Source of the DNA: Epichloe hybrida
Lineage: Eukaryota; Ascomycota; Sordariomycetes; Hypocreales; Clavicipitaceae
NCBI GenBank assembly: GCA_019022495.1
Contig: JAFEKR010000001.1
Coordinates: 992,001 to 1,056,000 of the forward strand
Direction of reading: 5' to 3'
DNA length: 64,000 nucleotides
Position 1 is the first letter of the stretch. Each line of letters begins with the position of its first letter. This document shows, one piece after another, positions 34,030 to 46,327 of this stretch. The position numbers and the translations under genes were made by a program. The notes under the pieces were generated by a model that searched no databases, was not told the origin of the DNA, and saw only the letters and a list, made by a program, of their open reading frames with translations.

Positions 34030-35386
34030 CTCTAATGAAAATGCACCAGTCTCGCGAGGGACGCTTCAAAATCTTGACAGCGATGGTCCATCTACCTGTG
34101 GGGCGATGATATGCAATTGACTGGTTATGACGCTGGTCTGGTCTCCTGCTTCCAAAACTGCGATGCATGGGACTGGCGATGCTTCACAATATTCGGAATA
34201 TTGTGTTCAGGATTGCGTACTCCCTAGCGTCGGGTGGAATCTAGCCCAACCAACCGTGTTTATCGAAAAGTTGGAGACTCTGACATGGGCGTGGTTCAGT
34301 TTGGTCAATACGGACAACCTGTCTGTAATGTGGCAGCCGTGTGCTCGAAGTCTCCGGGTGAGACTGAGTTGTATGCGGTGAGCAGCAGACTGCAAGTTGC
34401 CGCCGTCAGAATAGGGTAGCTTGCACCAGGACCTTGGGAACTCGCCCAGTGGCGCCGCATGCATTAATGGAGTCTGCCAGAGGTTGTCATGTAACCAAAA
34501 CACTTATGGTCTGGTATCAATCGCTGGGCCCTTGGCTTTCTGTTCTCCTGGATGGCCAGATAGGTACTACATCCAAGGAGAAACCTCGCACGATTAGATG
34601 ATAGAATTGACGACACAGAGAGGAGAGAGAGGCGAGCTGGTAAATAAGGCATGCGACTTCGGAGATCGACACTATTCGAGTATGTACGTCCGATCTATCC
34701 CTCATGCGAGCCTCAGCACCAGAGACTCATCTCCCTATTGTCCATATATAACACGCCTGGAGCGACAGCCACGTAATACGCGATGGTTTAAAGTGATGGG
34801 TTTATACTCCGTACGGCGGAGCAACTGCCGCTATTGTCATGGCCATGCTGGTGGACCGACCCACCATAAGCCATTGGCTGAAAAGAGTTCAGGGGAGAGC
34901 ATCGTAGGTAGCTCCAGGAACGGATCGTGACCACCAAGGACGGCTGCGTCATCACCTCCTGGATCCCACACAGGCAATCGCACAGATACTGAATACCCAC
35001 AACCGACACCACGAAGAAGCGATTTCATCAACAACTATACGAGAAAGCACTCAGTTGGCCTCACACCAAAAGTACCCACTTGCCTGCCTGTCACCTCACC
35101 CGTCACCGGATCAACTTGTCTCATTCGACATCAACAGTATCGCCAGGGAACACATTCACCGGCAATTCGCACCCAAAAAAGCCGGCACTGACCGTGAAAG
35201 TTAGTAAACCCCAGGAACACGAGCAGAAGTACATGGACATTCGAACCACCTCCATATGCCGTCTATTCCCGATTGCCTAGTAATTGCCACAAAGATTGAT
35301 CTCACGACATCGGCCGCCTGCTAGACCAAGGTTCCCACACAAAGAAGGTTAAGAAAAGCTCCAACATTGACGGACGCACTATCGAG
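34030..35386. other. Divergent intergenic region, mak32-like and cap1
   Basis: No gene is recognised in this 1.36-kb gap. Short open frames exist on both strands without motifs. A 12-nt stretch near 34188-34201 (ACAATATTCGGAATATTGTG) is a near-perfect palindrome. The gap should hold both promoters. Confidence 0.4.
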
Positions 35387-37216
35387 ATGGCTGCTGCGAA
35401 TAACATGCATAATCTCACCACTCTCATCAAGAGGTAAGCCCAAGAAGACTGAGGGTCATTTTTCAATTGGGCCGCATGGTTTCGGGCCCATCTGACCATA
35501 TCTTCCCGAGCAGACTCGAAGCCGCAACCTCACGCCTCGAAGACATCGCGACCTCGACCGAGCTACCCAAAGACGTCACAGTGCTTAGCCAAACGGCAAC
35601 ATCTCCCGTGGGCGATTCTCCAGCGCCGAAATTGCCGTCGCAGGCCGCGCTCCCGAATTCGGCCCCGAGACCAAACGAACCGATACCTGAGGCGATCGAA
35701 GAGTTCGATCAGCTCATCAGCTCGTCCGTCGACAACTATGTCAAGCTGAGTAATGAGGTGGGCGGCGTTGTCGAAAAGCAGGTAAGCACCAGCGCCAGCA
35801 CTAGTACCAAGCATTACTTTTTGCCAAACAAAAATTTGCTAATCCCGCAAAGGCTGCCAAAGTACTTGAAGGATTTCAAAAACAGCGGACGTTCTTGTTG
35901 ATCACGACCAAAGCCGCCAAGCCCGATGCCACAGCATATCAAAGGATTATAAAGCCCATCAATGAGGCCTTAATGGCCGTGACGGCGCTGAAGGACTCGC
36001 ACCGACCGGACCCCATGTATACACAACTCAGCGCCGTTGCAGATGGCATAATGATGCTAGCATGGATTACCCTTGAAAGTCGTCCTTACAAACAGGTGGA
36101 AGATAGCTTGAGCTCTGCCCAGTTTTTTGGGAATCGAGTATTGAAAGAACAAAAGGATAAGTATGGCAGACTTAAGAAGCTAGCAGCATAAATTCTAACG
36201 TTGTACCAGGGATCCAAAGCAGGTCGAATGGATTCAGGCATTCTATCAGATATTTCGCGATCTTGCTGAGTATATCAAACAATATTTCCCTTCAGGCATT
36301 TCCTGGAACGCGGAGGGCGAGTCTGCCCAGGATGTAGCCAAGTCCCTATCTCGTCAGATGCCACAGGCTGTTCCATCAGCCGATGGTGGTAGTAAAGCAA
36401 TGCCGCCGCCGCCACCTCCTCCACCTGGTCCGCCGCCCGTGCTCGATATAAAGGCCGAACCTGCTCGTGTTATGTCGTCCGGTGGGCTCGATGCCGTTTT
36501 TTCAGAGTTGAACAGGGGTTCAGACGTTACGAGAGGACTTCGCAAAGTAGACAAGTCAGAAATGACACACAAAAATCCATCACTGCGGACCGACAACACT
36601 GTCGGAAATCGAGATGGCCCAGCTCGAGGCAAAAGCCCGGCTCCTGGCAAAAAACCAAAGCCAGAAAGCATGCGCGTGAAGAAGCCAGCTAAAAAGGAAT
36701 TAGACGGCAACAAATGGGTTATTGTATGTGTCAACCCGTTGTCAATGGACCCTCAGCTGACAGTGGCTATAGGAAAACTATGATAGGGAGCCAGAGGCAA
36801 TTCAAATCGAGACGACATTGAGTCAATCCGTGTTGATTAGTAGGTGTAACAACACAACCGTTATTCTGAGAGGCAAAGCGAATCAGGTTACCGTCGAGAA
36901 TTCAGCTCGTTTGTCACTCGTAGTCGACACTTTGGTTTCGACGGTAGATGTTGTTAAAGCTCAAAATTTTGCGTTGCAGGTCATTGGAACCCTGCCCACA
37001 GTCATGCTGGATCAGGTCGACGGCGGTCAGGTTTACTTCAGCAAAGAGAGCATTGGCACGAAGATTTTTACGAGCAAGTCTTCTGGAATCAATCTCAACA
37101 TCCTATCTGGACCGGACGAAGATTATAAAGAGGTTCCGCTCCCATCTCAAATCTGCTCGTACTACGATGAAACCAAGGATGACTTGGTGAATGAGATAAT
37201 TGCACATACTGGGTAA
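35387..37216 (+). CDS. cap1: Adenylyl cyclase-associated protein (CAP/Srv2)
   Basis: CAP recycles actin monomers and, in yeast, links Ras to adenylyl cyclase. Five exons: 35387-35433, 35514-35781, 35853-36160, 36210-36723, 36773-37216; 526 residues. The N-terminus (L-I-K-R-L-E-A-A-T-S-R-L-E-D) is the cyclase-binding coiled coil, then the helical folded domain with F-L-x-I-T-T-K-A-A-K-P-D, a polyproline stretch (P-P-P-P-P-P-P-P-G-P-P-P), a WH2-like segment with L-R-K-V, and the beta-helical CARP domain beginning at K-W-V-I-E-N-Y-D. It ends N-E-I-I-A-H-T-G. Introns are 49-80 nt. All exon joins keep the frame. CAP and the Ira RasGAP at 18-26 kb act on the same Ras-cAMP axis, though adjacency on this scale need not mean co-regulation. 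Confidence 0.96.
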
Positions 37217-37601
37217 ATGCATACGGTCTTCACTATAGACAATATTGAATCAAAGACATCGGAAACTGGTTTGAACGATTGGGTAACAATTGGACAGACC
37301 GGACATCTTTTCGTCAGTCGTCGTCAGAATGGGTCGTGGTAATCGATAAGCGGTACGCGAGGTAGTTGGACGTTGATGCTATTACATGACAGCTTATCTG
37401 TAGCTAAGACATCATCTAACGATAGTTCTGTTCATTCTTCTGTTCACGTCTAGTGCACATTGATATCCGCGGTGAGCTACAGATAAAATACAAGAGGGCA
37501 GGCATGACGCCGTGCGAGCGGATATACACCCAATTCAACTCAAACCATGCGATATGGTCTACTAGGCTTTGTAGTTGTCGCTTGAACGTCCTTGACTTAT
37601 T
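37217..37601. other. Convergent 3' region, cap1 and acuJ
   Basis: This 385-bp stretch between two stop codons has no gene; it should hold both 3' UTRs. Confidence 0.5.
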
Positions 37602-39760
37602 TCATAGCTTGGCTTTTGGCGCGGCTATGGTTGGCATCAGTAAATCACGCATCTCTCCGGCGGCTTCGTTTAGAAAGTAGCTCATGCGGTCACTTCCAAG
37701 GCTCTTCGACACAATGTTGAAATTGATGCTGCAAAGAAGATCAGTATGGGTTCAACATGAGGCATCGACTGTTAGAAAGCGGACTGACCTGTTCTCGTTG
37801 ATCATGTAAGCAATGCCGAAGCCATCATCGATCACCTGACTCCAACCATAGCCATTGAAAAACTCCGAGCTGAGTTGAGAAGTGGACAAATACCAAGAGG
37901 AGGAGTATCCAAAGGCAGGATCCTTAAAAATAGCAGGCGTTTCCTCTCCTTGCTGGAGTAGCTTCTTGAGACCGAACAAATGTCGATCGACACCTCTGCC
38001 GTCAGACGCTGCTGAAATGTATTCAAGATGAGCATTAACGGCCTTGCGAAACAAGTTAATCCTGGTCTCATCGTTTTGAGAGGAGTCCGACATGGAAGTA
38101 CACCATGCCACCGATTCGTCTGAGACTGTACGGCATGTTTCTGTGCGACCAAGCTGGAAGCGCCGAGTTGTTGCCGATTCGTACGTTGGGCGATTCTTGC
38201 CGTACATTTTGTAATACGCTAGTTGAATGATCATCTGAACGTAAGCATCGGGGGAGCATTTGAATTGTTTGATCAAACCCTTGCCGTATCCCTGGTAGGC
38301 CTGGACAGCCAGCTGGTGCTGATTGATAACATTGTGGAAGTCCGTGACAGCACGATCAATCTCTGCTTGTACCGGTGGCGTGATATCGAATTGGACCAAC
38401 TGTGGCTCCGGCAAGTCGGAACGAACGGAGGCATCAGAAAGGTCGATCTTGTTACCGAATATCACATCATTTGTGTAGTCATTGAGTCGGTGAGTCGGTG
38501 TGCCATCCATCATGGAGTGCTCACCCATGAACCCGGAGGTTCCATTGTCGTTCACAATAAACTGCAATGGCTTGTCAAACCAACGATTGGCTCCATCACC
38601 ATGCCAGTACTGGTGAGCTCGCTCCTCCAGCGTGACGGGGGATGCATCGTCTAGACAAACAATAAAGGAGGCTGAATCAATGGCGCGCAACGCATCTTTG
38701 TTTTTGAAACTTGTTTGGACGAGTAATTCGCGGGCGTCCGCCCATATATCTCGATTTTCGGATGTCAAGGAGCCTACTGCGGGGACCCGTTCGGCTACCT
38801 GGTATACTTTGTTGAACTGCTTTTCAAACTCAGAGGTGTTGAGCTGTTTGCCGCCAATCTCATGAGATATCTTGAAAAACTGATTTTTGCGGATGACAAT
38901 GATGTGCTTGTTCTCTGACGCAGAAAATTTCACAGGATAATCAGCGGGACGAGCGACCATGCGAGTGGCGTTGAACATCCACTTGTAGCTGTCCATGCAG
39001 AGGGGGAGTTTCTTCATGTATTCTGGTTCAAGAGAGCCCGTGTCCACAAGCTTCTTGAACTCGAGGACAGCGGATGTAATAGCTGCAGCCCTCTTGGCTG
39101 GATCTCGTCGTGATCGGTCATCCCGGTGAGAATAGAAGTAGCTCACGTAGGGTACGACTGGATCACGATAAGCCAGATAAGCGGCATCGTTCCACCACTC
39201 ATAAATCCAATTCTTATTCTGAGGATCCTCTCGTCTGGCAATAAGCTTATCTTGAAGCTTACTGCCGACACCACCCGGCCTGATGAAGTTTTCGACAGCA
39301 GCTTTGCTTGATGTGTATTCGCTCGCTGAGAGTATGGGATGAAGAGACTTTAGGTAACGTTTTGCGGTTTCCTCCAATGTAGGCACGGGTAGCCGGGGAA
39401 GAGAGTCTTGAAACCGCAGCATGGCTCCTTTGGATTTGTCCTCGACATAACCTGGCGTTTTGCACAGTTTCGTCAGCGACCACAGCCAATCTAGATGAAG
39501 CTCTACACTCCTCTGGGTAGGGTGCAAAGGGAAGCTAGAGTGGGATGGTTACCTGGAGGGACGGAGCTGTTGTTGCGCTTTGCCAAGGCCATGATTTTTG
39601 TCTGTGAGTTACATCGTCAGCCAGTTGTTTTTGTTTCGCCATTGAACAAAATACGACCAAGGCGTCAGTATCAGCGTGGGTCACATACCGTGAGCAATGG
39701 CTTTCGAATTGTTTGAAGATTGTTTCTCAATGCGTGAGAGCGAGCGGCGGATGTCAACAT
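37602..39760 (-). CDS. acuJ: Carnitine O-acetyltransferase, dual mitochondrial/peroxisomal type
   Basis: It reversibly transfers acetyl groups between CoA and carnitine, allowing acetyl units to move between peroxisome, cytosol and mitochondrion during growth on acetate or fatty acids. Four exons: 39760-39689, 39601-39553, 39451-37789, 37728-37602; 636 residues. Exon 1 encodes an Arg-rich amphipathic leader (M-L-T-S-A-A-R-S-H-A-L-R), typical of mitochondrial import. A second Met (M-A-L-A-K-R) follows four residues into the leader's end, in exon 2. The catalytic His lies in G-E-H-S-M-M-D-G. The C-terminus, only seen after splicing the last intron, is A-K-L, a peroxisomal PTS1. The layout matches A. 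nidulans acuJ and yeast CAT2 rather than the cytosolic FacC. Confidence 0.95.
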
Positions 39761-40792
39761 GGCCAGCCACTGCCTACGACTTTTCACGCGACAAGGAGGG
39801 AGGGAGGTAGGACGGAAGGTTGAATAAGATGGGAAAGGGGCTGGCCTTCAGCAGCGACCGCGGCGCTCGGGTAGTTCCAACTCTTTGATGAGGTATTACA
39901 GCGGCTGTTCCTAGGTATGGTAAAAATGGCAATGCGTAAGGTCTGACAAGGGTAAAGCGGAGTGCGAGTAGGATCTGAGCTTTGGCTCCGGCCGAGGTGC
40001 TCCGCGTCCCCCCACCCAATGGCGCGCCCATCATCCCCGCCAGAGCCGAGGTAAATGGATCCTGGGTGAAATGCGCCGGAGCCCGGTGACCGACCATACA
40101 TACATAAATCAACAATTCACATGTACGCTTATAACTGAAGTTCTCACCACTCTCCTATATTAGAAAGAGTGAGCTCTCCTAAATCTGCTACATCCGTCAA
40201 AACTATATTTATGATGCCATCTTCGACCTGGTCTTACACATGTTTGAGATCCCAAATACTGGATGTATCTTGCAGTGTTAAGTCAGCTGCTTTAGGTTGG
40301 GTCCCTGGCATGTCGATCTAAGGTTCTGAAAACTCAGCAATGCCGAACTAGCTTACTAGCTTACAACATTGTCACTCGGGCTACAGTTTTCTTGGTAAGG
40401 CGTGAGCCGAGAGAAGTGGCCCATACCTGCTTGACGGTGTTGATTGACACTTGCGATGAACGCGCGAACTATCGTCTTTTTTGGCAACGGCGGACTTTGA
40501 CAGCGCGAATTATAGACAGCAGGATGTAATGGAATCGGCAGACCCACTAGTGTAGCAGGTAACAGACACATTGATTTCATGACTCAACGGCATGTACGAC
40601 ACTAAACTCCTGAACTAATAGTACGCCCCCATGTTAGAATCAAGCACCAGTCAAGCACATGATCTCGACATCTCCCTCCAAGGGAAATGCTGATGCAACA
40701 ATTAAAACGATATTTCAAAATTTCCGTTCAGACCACACGCCACTGTCGCGCTCCTGAGTACGGCGCGCTGCCGAAGCGCCACGCCCGTCAAC
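39761..40792. other. Intergenic, acuJ promoter and rsc8 3' side
   Basis: No gene is seen in this 1.03-kb gap. It contains the acuJ promoter at the left and the rsc8 3' UTR at the right. No regulator site can be named with confidence. Confidence 0.4.
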
Positions 40793-43014
40793 TTACGCCT
40801 CGTAGCTCTTAATCTGTCCATTGCTGCTCGGAGGCTGAACACGAGACTCACTCGACGCAGCTGCTTGTGACCCTACCCTGTCACCATCGTTCCTCACGGC
40901 GTCCTGTGCCATGCGCATGCCTTGGTCCCCTCCAACTGCTGCAGCAGTTTTCAAATTGTTCATCACCTTCCCAACACGACGCTTGAAGGCCAGTCTGTCC
41001 AGTAGCAATTGCTGTCGACCTCGCTCCAATTCACGTCTCTCTGCGCGTAGGATGGCTTCTATCTCACTGAAATATTTTAGCTTTAGTTCCAGCTTCTGCA
41101 GGGTAATGTTCGTAGCGGCAGAGACAAGTCGAGTCATTTCTCGCTCTTCATGAGATGCGAAGCCTGAGGCACGAGCTCCGATGGAGGCCAAAGGAATAGA
41201 CGTAATCGCTGTATTCTTTGTGGTGGTAGTTGTCGTAGTGACTTCTTGGCGTATGTCGAGATCCATTGAATCGCCACCTTGCTGATCTCGAGCTGGCCCT
41301 TCTTGATCCGACGGTTTGCCATCGCCGTTGCTCTGACCGTTGGAATCTTGGGATTTTTGATTACCGTTCAGTTGTTTCCGAAGACCTCGCTTGAGCTCCT
41401 CAGCAGATTTATTCGCCGCGGCAGCTGTGCTTGCAGGATCAGCCAAGCTAGCGAGGAATCCGACTACGGACATGACTGGATTGTCAACTTGACTAAAAGG
41501 TAGATGGCCGTGCTGTGCACCGAGTATTGATAACCCGGTGGGAGCATTTATGGGGGCCTCGGAATCCAGGTACTTTTCCTCTATGTCCAACTGCAAGAAT
41601 TGGAGCACACATTCCTCACGTGTTCTCGTACCAACGTGGTCTGCAATCTCTCCCCAGTCATCGTCGAACCGCTCAAGACCCTCGAGTAAACGAAGAATTT
41701 CGGCATCGGACCAAGGAGCATCTCGGTCCACAATGGACGTGTATGTCGGATTCTCGGTCTTCGAGTACATACTCGACGTATGGTTTGAGGGCAGTCGTCC
41801 CTCCGTGAAGCAATTTGGACATAGATCATACTTGGCTTTTGAAGTTGAGTCTGTCTGGCTACTGTGGTAGTACACTCGAGTACAGTCATTACCGCATTGA
41901 TGGCAGTTGACTTTGACGATCGCGGACGATGTAGCGTCCTCTGTGCTAGAAATGCCATTTAGGGTTGGAGCTTCTCCGTTCGCTTTGCTCTCGGGTTTTT
42001 CCAGCGAGGTTCCCTTTGAGTTAGCTTCGTAGATATTGCGGCCAATTTCCAGATTCATGTCGCCTTTGATGCTGGTGGATGCAACCGCTTTCTTATCTGT
42101 ATCGTTATTCTTTTTACCCTCCAAAACGATAGGGTCTGCAGAGGGCTGCCAAGGCTGGAGACCCCGAGGGGTATCACATATAACTTTGAAATGACCAGTG
42201 AATGGAGGACCGACATGCGAAGGCCTTTGTTCGGCGTCGACCTGGGGTGTGTTAGGCGCTGGAGTAGATCACGGAGCATGTAGGAATAAGGAGTGCCTAC
42301 TTGGTAATTGATCAAACCCCATTGTTCCAAGAAAGCATGCACTCGCATGATTGCGCAGACATCTCCGGCCAAATTTCTGCGACATGCAGTAACCGTCAAA
42401 TACTCAACTGGGTTCAGCCTGTAGGTGTTGATCATGAAGTCCCGATAGTCCTTATAGACAGCAGGGGTCTTGCTCCTATTTCGATTATTGAAGAATTCAG
42501 CCATCGCCTTGCGCTCTATATCGTGAATGCTGTTCATGTCGAACCACGTGCTATAGCTGGGAAGGACAATAGCATGTGTTTGGGATATGAGATGCTCGCG
42601 GGCAGCAGATTCAACCTTTTCTTTTGATTTGATTTCTTGAATTTCTGGAGCTGTATTGCCTTCAGTGGGATCAACCTTTTCTTTTATTCCATCCATTGGC
42701 GCATCGCCCATTTCAGCATCCGCGCCAATAGCGGCAGAAACGGGCGCATTGGACACGTGAGCGACATCAGCGACAGGCCCAGCACTGGGAGTTGCACTAT
42801 CTTGTTTGATATTCGCCTCGCCAGCCGAAGCTTCGGACATTCGCACATCTGGGCCATGTTAGCTGATTGCTTGCGCGCCGAAAGTTTTCACGATTGTCCC
42901 ACCTGGCTCTTCACCTAGGATCCCTTCTCCTGGTAGGGAAGATTGCGCCAAATCCGGATTGACATCAGGTGATACACCGTTGACCGAAGACTCATATGTG
43001 CCAGAGTCCTCCAT
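40793..43014 (-). CDS. rsc8: SWIRM/SANT chromatin remodelling subunit (Swi3/Rsc8)
   Basis: A structural core subunit of SWI/SNF- or RSC-type nucleosome remodelling complexes. Exons are 43014-42915, 42848-42301 and 42241-40793; 698 residues. Domains: SWIRM (about 118-216, with L-P-S-Y-S-x-W-F-D and the [14 protein letters not shown] turn), ZZ-type zinc finger (about 328-372, C-x2-C ... C-x2-C), SANT (about 395-440, [11 protein letters not shown]) and a C-terminal charged helix ([11 protein letters not shown]) for coiled-coil pairing. The 33-residue first exon (M-E-D-S-G-T-Y-E) was found by joining to D-V-R-M-S-E-A across a 66-nt intron. Swi3 and Rsc8 are hard to separate in filamentous fungi, which usually carry one such gene. 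It is head to head with ETF-alpha. Confidence 0.93.
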
Positions 43015-43508
43015 GATTTCAGGACGCCTCGACGCGTATCGCAAGTTTGCAACTCAAGCCAAGAGTAGGAGCGCCAAGTACGCGTCGCGTATCGTTGACA
43101 GTGTGAGGCTTGCGCGCGCAGGGCGTTTAATGGAGAAGGAAGACGAAGAAGAAAGAAAGATCAAATCCTTGGGAGTGAAGCTTGGATTCAGAAACTGACA
43201 AAGCTCTCTGATATGCGGCGTCTTGATCGTAATCAGGCGCGACCAGAAATGGGATGATTAATCTAGGGGTCTATGCCAACGTGCATACTAAGCTGGTCCC
43301 GGGCTCTAAAAAACGTGACCTCAGCACGTGACATATGACACGTTCGGGCGTTTTGGAATCAACAGAAGACGTCACGTGCTGTAGCTTTTTGACAGAAGGA
43401 ACCACCGGGCTACGAAGAAACAGAGTTGGGCCGCGTATGAACATAAATAACGGTCAAAAGCAGTCCAGAAAGTAATTTCGGAAGCAGGTTATTTCACCAA
43501 TTGCAAAG
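43015..43508. promoter_or_regulatory. Divergent promoter, rsc8 and ETF-alpha
   Basis: This 494-bp gap separates two start codons. It carries an inverted pair of perfect E-box octamers, CACGTGAC at 43325-43332 and GTCACGTG at 43371-43378, plus a half-matching AACGTGAC at about 43312-43319. The left part is open on the plus strand up to 43198 (61 codons from ATG 43013), but this overlaps the rsc8 5' end and has no family resemblance, so it is not called as a gene. Confidence 0.55.
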
Positions 43509-44605
43509 ATGCTCACCCTCGCGAGACGCGCTGCTCTTTCACAACGGGGTACTAGCTCATGGATCTCATCAATCGCAACCTCTTCGGCTATTCACATGAG
43601 TCGGCTCCTGTCCACATTGGCTATTTTGGAGCAGCGTGATGGCCAACTTAGCCAGGGCTCATTAAATGCTTTCACCGCCGCTAAGAAGTTGGGTGGAACC
43701 GTCCATGGTTTCGTAGCTGGTGCCAATGTTTCTGCTGCCGCTGAAGAGGCTGCAAAGGTAGATGGTATCGACCGGATCATCAAGGTTGAGAACAGAATAT
43801 ACGAAAAGGTTGGGTTCTTCTTACAACTCTGCGAGCACTTATATTGATCGCTTTCTAGGGTCTCCCAGAAATTTTCGCGCCTCTGCTAGTAGAGAACATT
43901 AACAAGGGTAGCTATACCCACGTTATTGGAGGCCATACTGCCTTTGGAAAGAACTTGTTGCCTCGGGTTGCGGCGTTGTTGGATTGCCAGCAGGTCTCGG
44001 ATGTCACTGCAATCGAAGACGAAAAGACCTTTGTGCGACCGATATATGCTGGAAACGCCATTGCTACTGTTGAGTCTTCAGATTCCATCAAAGTTATTAC
44101 AATACGTGGCACAGCGTTTGCACCTGCTACACCAGACTCATGTTCTGCCGAAATAGTCGAGGGTGTTGATCCTAAGGCTGACACCTCAGCAGAATGGGTG
44201 TCCGAAGATTTGGCTAAATCCGATCGTCCGGACTTGGCTACAGCTTCCAAGGTTGTCTCCGGTGGTCGGGGGTTGAAGTCAAAGGAAGAATTCGATAAAG
44301 TCATGTTGCCTCTAGCTAATGCTTTGGGTGCTGCTGTCGGCGCTTCCCGTGCTGCTGTCGACAGTGGCTATGCGGACAACAGTCTTCAAGTTGGACAGAC
44401 GGGTAAAGTCGTTGCGCCACAACTTTATATGGCGGTTGGAATATCTGGCGCGATTCAGCACCTGGCGGGTATGAAAGATAGCAAAGTCATTGCTGCTATT
44501 AATAAGGATGCGGATGCGCCGATCTTTCAAGTCGCCGATGTCGGTCTCGTTGGTGACTTGTTTGAGAAGGTTCCGGAGTTGACGCAGAAAGTGAAAAGCA
44601 GCTGA
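43509..44605 (+). CDS. etfA: Electron transfer flavoprotein alpha subunit
   Basis: ETF-alpha with ETF-beta takes electrons from mitochondrial acyl-CoA and other dehydrogenases and passes them to ETF-ubiquinone oxidoreductase. Exons are 43509-43808 and 43859-44605 (50-nt intron, donor GTTGGG); 348 residues. An Arg-rich mitochondrial presequence (M-L-T-L-A-R-R-A-A-L-S) precedes the mature N-terminus S-T-L-A-I-L-E. The FAD-binding C-terminal half has G-G-R-G-L-K, the S-R-A-A-V-D-S-G turn, V-G-Q-T-G-K-V-V-A-P-x-L-Y and A-I-N-K-D-x-D-A-P-I-F, all diagnostic. The gene ends 57 bp from the stop of arh1, another matrix electron-transfer flavoprotein. Confidence 0.97.
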
Positions 44606-44662
44606 TGGTCTTGTAAATTAAAAAAGCCATATTTCACGATAATACGTGTATCGCCGTTGTTA

Positions 44663-46327
44663 TCATCGCACAACGGCGAGCATATCTTTAATGTTTGAGA
44701 ACTTTTCTCTCTGCTTCCCCATTTTCATGCCAGAGAGTTTCTCGGCTCGGTCTATCTGCAGCCATTGATTCCAGGAGATCACAAGCTCTCCGCATACTTC
44801 ACTCTCATGCTTTAAACCCTCCCAACCTTGCGGCATGTCATTACTCTCCGATCTGAGAAATTTAGCTCCCGAGATCCAATCTTGCACGATAGCTTCTCCA
44901 GTAATAAATGCATCTTGCATTGTCGAAGCTATCACACCTGTCGGTCCTCTCTTGACCCACCCAGCACAATATACACCAGGTAGTTGTTTCAAGATAGAAG
45001 TGCCTGTATCTGCAAGCGCCTGGGTTACTCGGCCGAGGCCGTCGTTCTTCACAACTCCCTGCGCCTCGTCAAACTGAATTCCCATTTCGGCAAACTCTGG
45101 CAGTGGCGCAGATTTATATCCCACAGACCGGAACACGATCTCTGAGGGCAAGCAGACAGTTTGACCTGTCAAGAATGATTTTGACATCGGATCATATGCC
45201 GCACTCAATTTCATCACATTGAATTTAGTGGAAGCAACTGTTGTTGGCGACTTCTTGTGTCCGAGAAAATGGGACGGAGAGAGGCAACTGTCAAGATACC
45301 ATGATTTGGGAGCCTGATCAGGAGGCAATGCAGAACCTTTCAGGAAAACTTCCATCAATCGACGAGATGCCCGAGGCAGGGTCTTGAGGTCGTCTGGTAT
45401 CAAAGATCGGTCAACTGGATGGAACGCGACATGAGGGAGCTTCATGAGCTCGCGTACTTCCTTAATCGTAAATGCGCCCTAGAACGACCTCACGACTTTA
45501 GAAGACTATTTTGCTAGGGTGAACGACATGCTATTCACATACCTGTACTGGCCCCCTCCTTCCAACAACATGAACTCTTTTGATCCGATTTCGTGACAGT
45601 TTTTCCAGCGCATGGCTAGTTATATCTGTCTTCCGCAAGACATCGACGTCTTCCAAGAGAATTCTTGCCACATCAAGGGCTACATTACCATGTCCGATTA
45701 CTACAGCGTCCTCAGCACTGTCGATTTGCGGATTCAAACTTGAGCATTCGGGAAGGCCATTGTACCAGCCGACGAACTGCCGAGCAGAATGGATTCCCTG
45801 TAATGTCGATTCTCCAGGTATCCCGAGTTTTTTATCCTCAGATGCTCCATAGGCAAAGAGCACACAGTCATAATGATGCATCAAAGACCGAAGCTTCACG
45901 CTGCATTGGTCAACATGGGAGGTTTTTTGTCCCACGGATACGTTTCCCAAAAATCTGAATGTAGGGGACGAAGCCACCTCCTCAAATTTATCTTGACAGT
46001 TCTTCATCCTACATATTATTATCGATTCTAAAAAGAATGGTCATCCGTTCACACGAACTGACGTACCTTCACCTCTGGATGATCAGGTGCAACACCATGA
46101 CGGACGAGACCGAATGGAACAGGCAACGACTCACACATATCGACATGTGTAAGAGGAAGTCTGCTCATCACCCTGTAGGCAGTATAGAAACCCGCTGGAC
46201 CTGATCCAATGACGGCCAAACGGAAAGGGGCCTGATTTGATCGAACATGATTGCGTCTCCTAGTCGTGGAAAAGGTCCTGCTTATCGATCGGAAACGCAA
46301 AGGCCTGCAAGATTCCCTGGAAAGCAT
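44663..46327 (-). CDS. arh1: NADPH:adrenodoxin (ferredoxin) oxidoreductase
   Basis: A mitochondrial flavoprotein that passes electrons from NADPH to the [2Fe-2S] ferredoxin used in iron-sulfur cluster and haem A synthesis. Three exons: 46327-46067, 46001-45543, 45478-44663; 511 residues. The leader is Arg/Ser-rich (M-L-S-R-E-S-C-R-P-L-R-F). The FAD dinucleotide fold reads V-I-G-S-G-P-A-G-F-Y-T-A-Y; the NADPH fold reads V-I-G-H-G-N-V-A-L-D-V-A-R, followed by V-V-G-R-R-G-P-V-Q; the FAD-closing motif is G-W-V-K-R-G-P-T-G-V-I. The first intron uses the acceptor GATGAAG, not the nearer TATGTAG, to give H-P-E-V-K-N-C-Q-D in frame. An open codon upstream of ATG 46327 is not a start. Confidence 0.96.

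Noticed and set aside
43013..43198. Plus-strand open frame of 61 codons from ATG 43013, Lys/Arg/Glu-rich
   Set aside because: Its start overlaps the rsc8 start codon on the other strand, and it lies in the divergent promoter with the E-box pair; no family resemblance.
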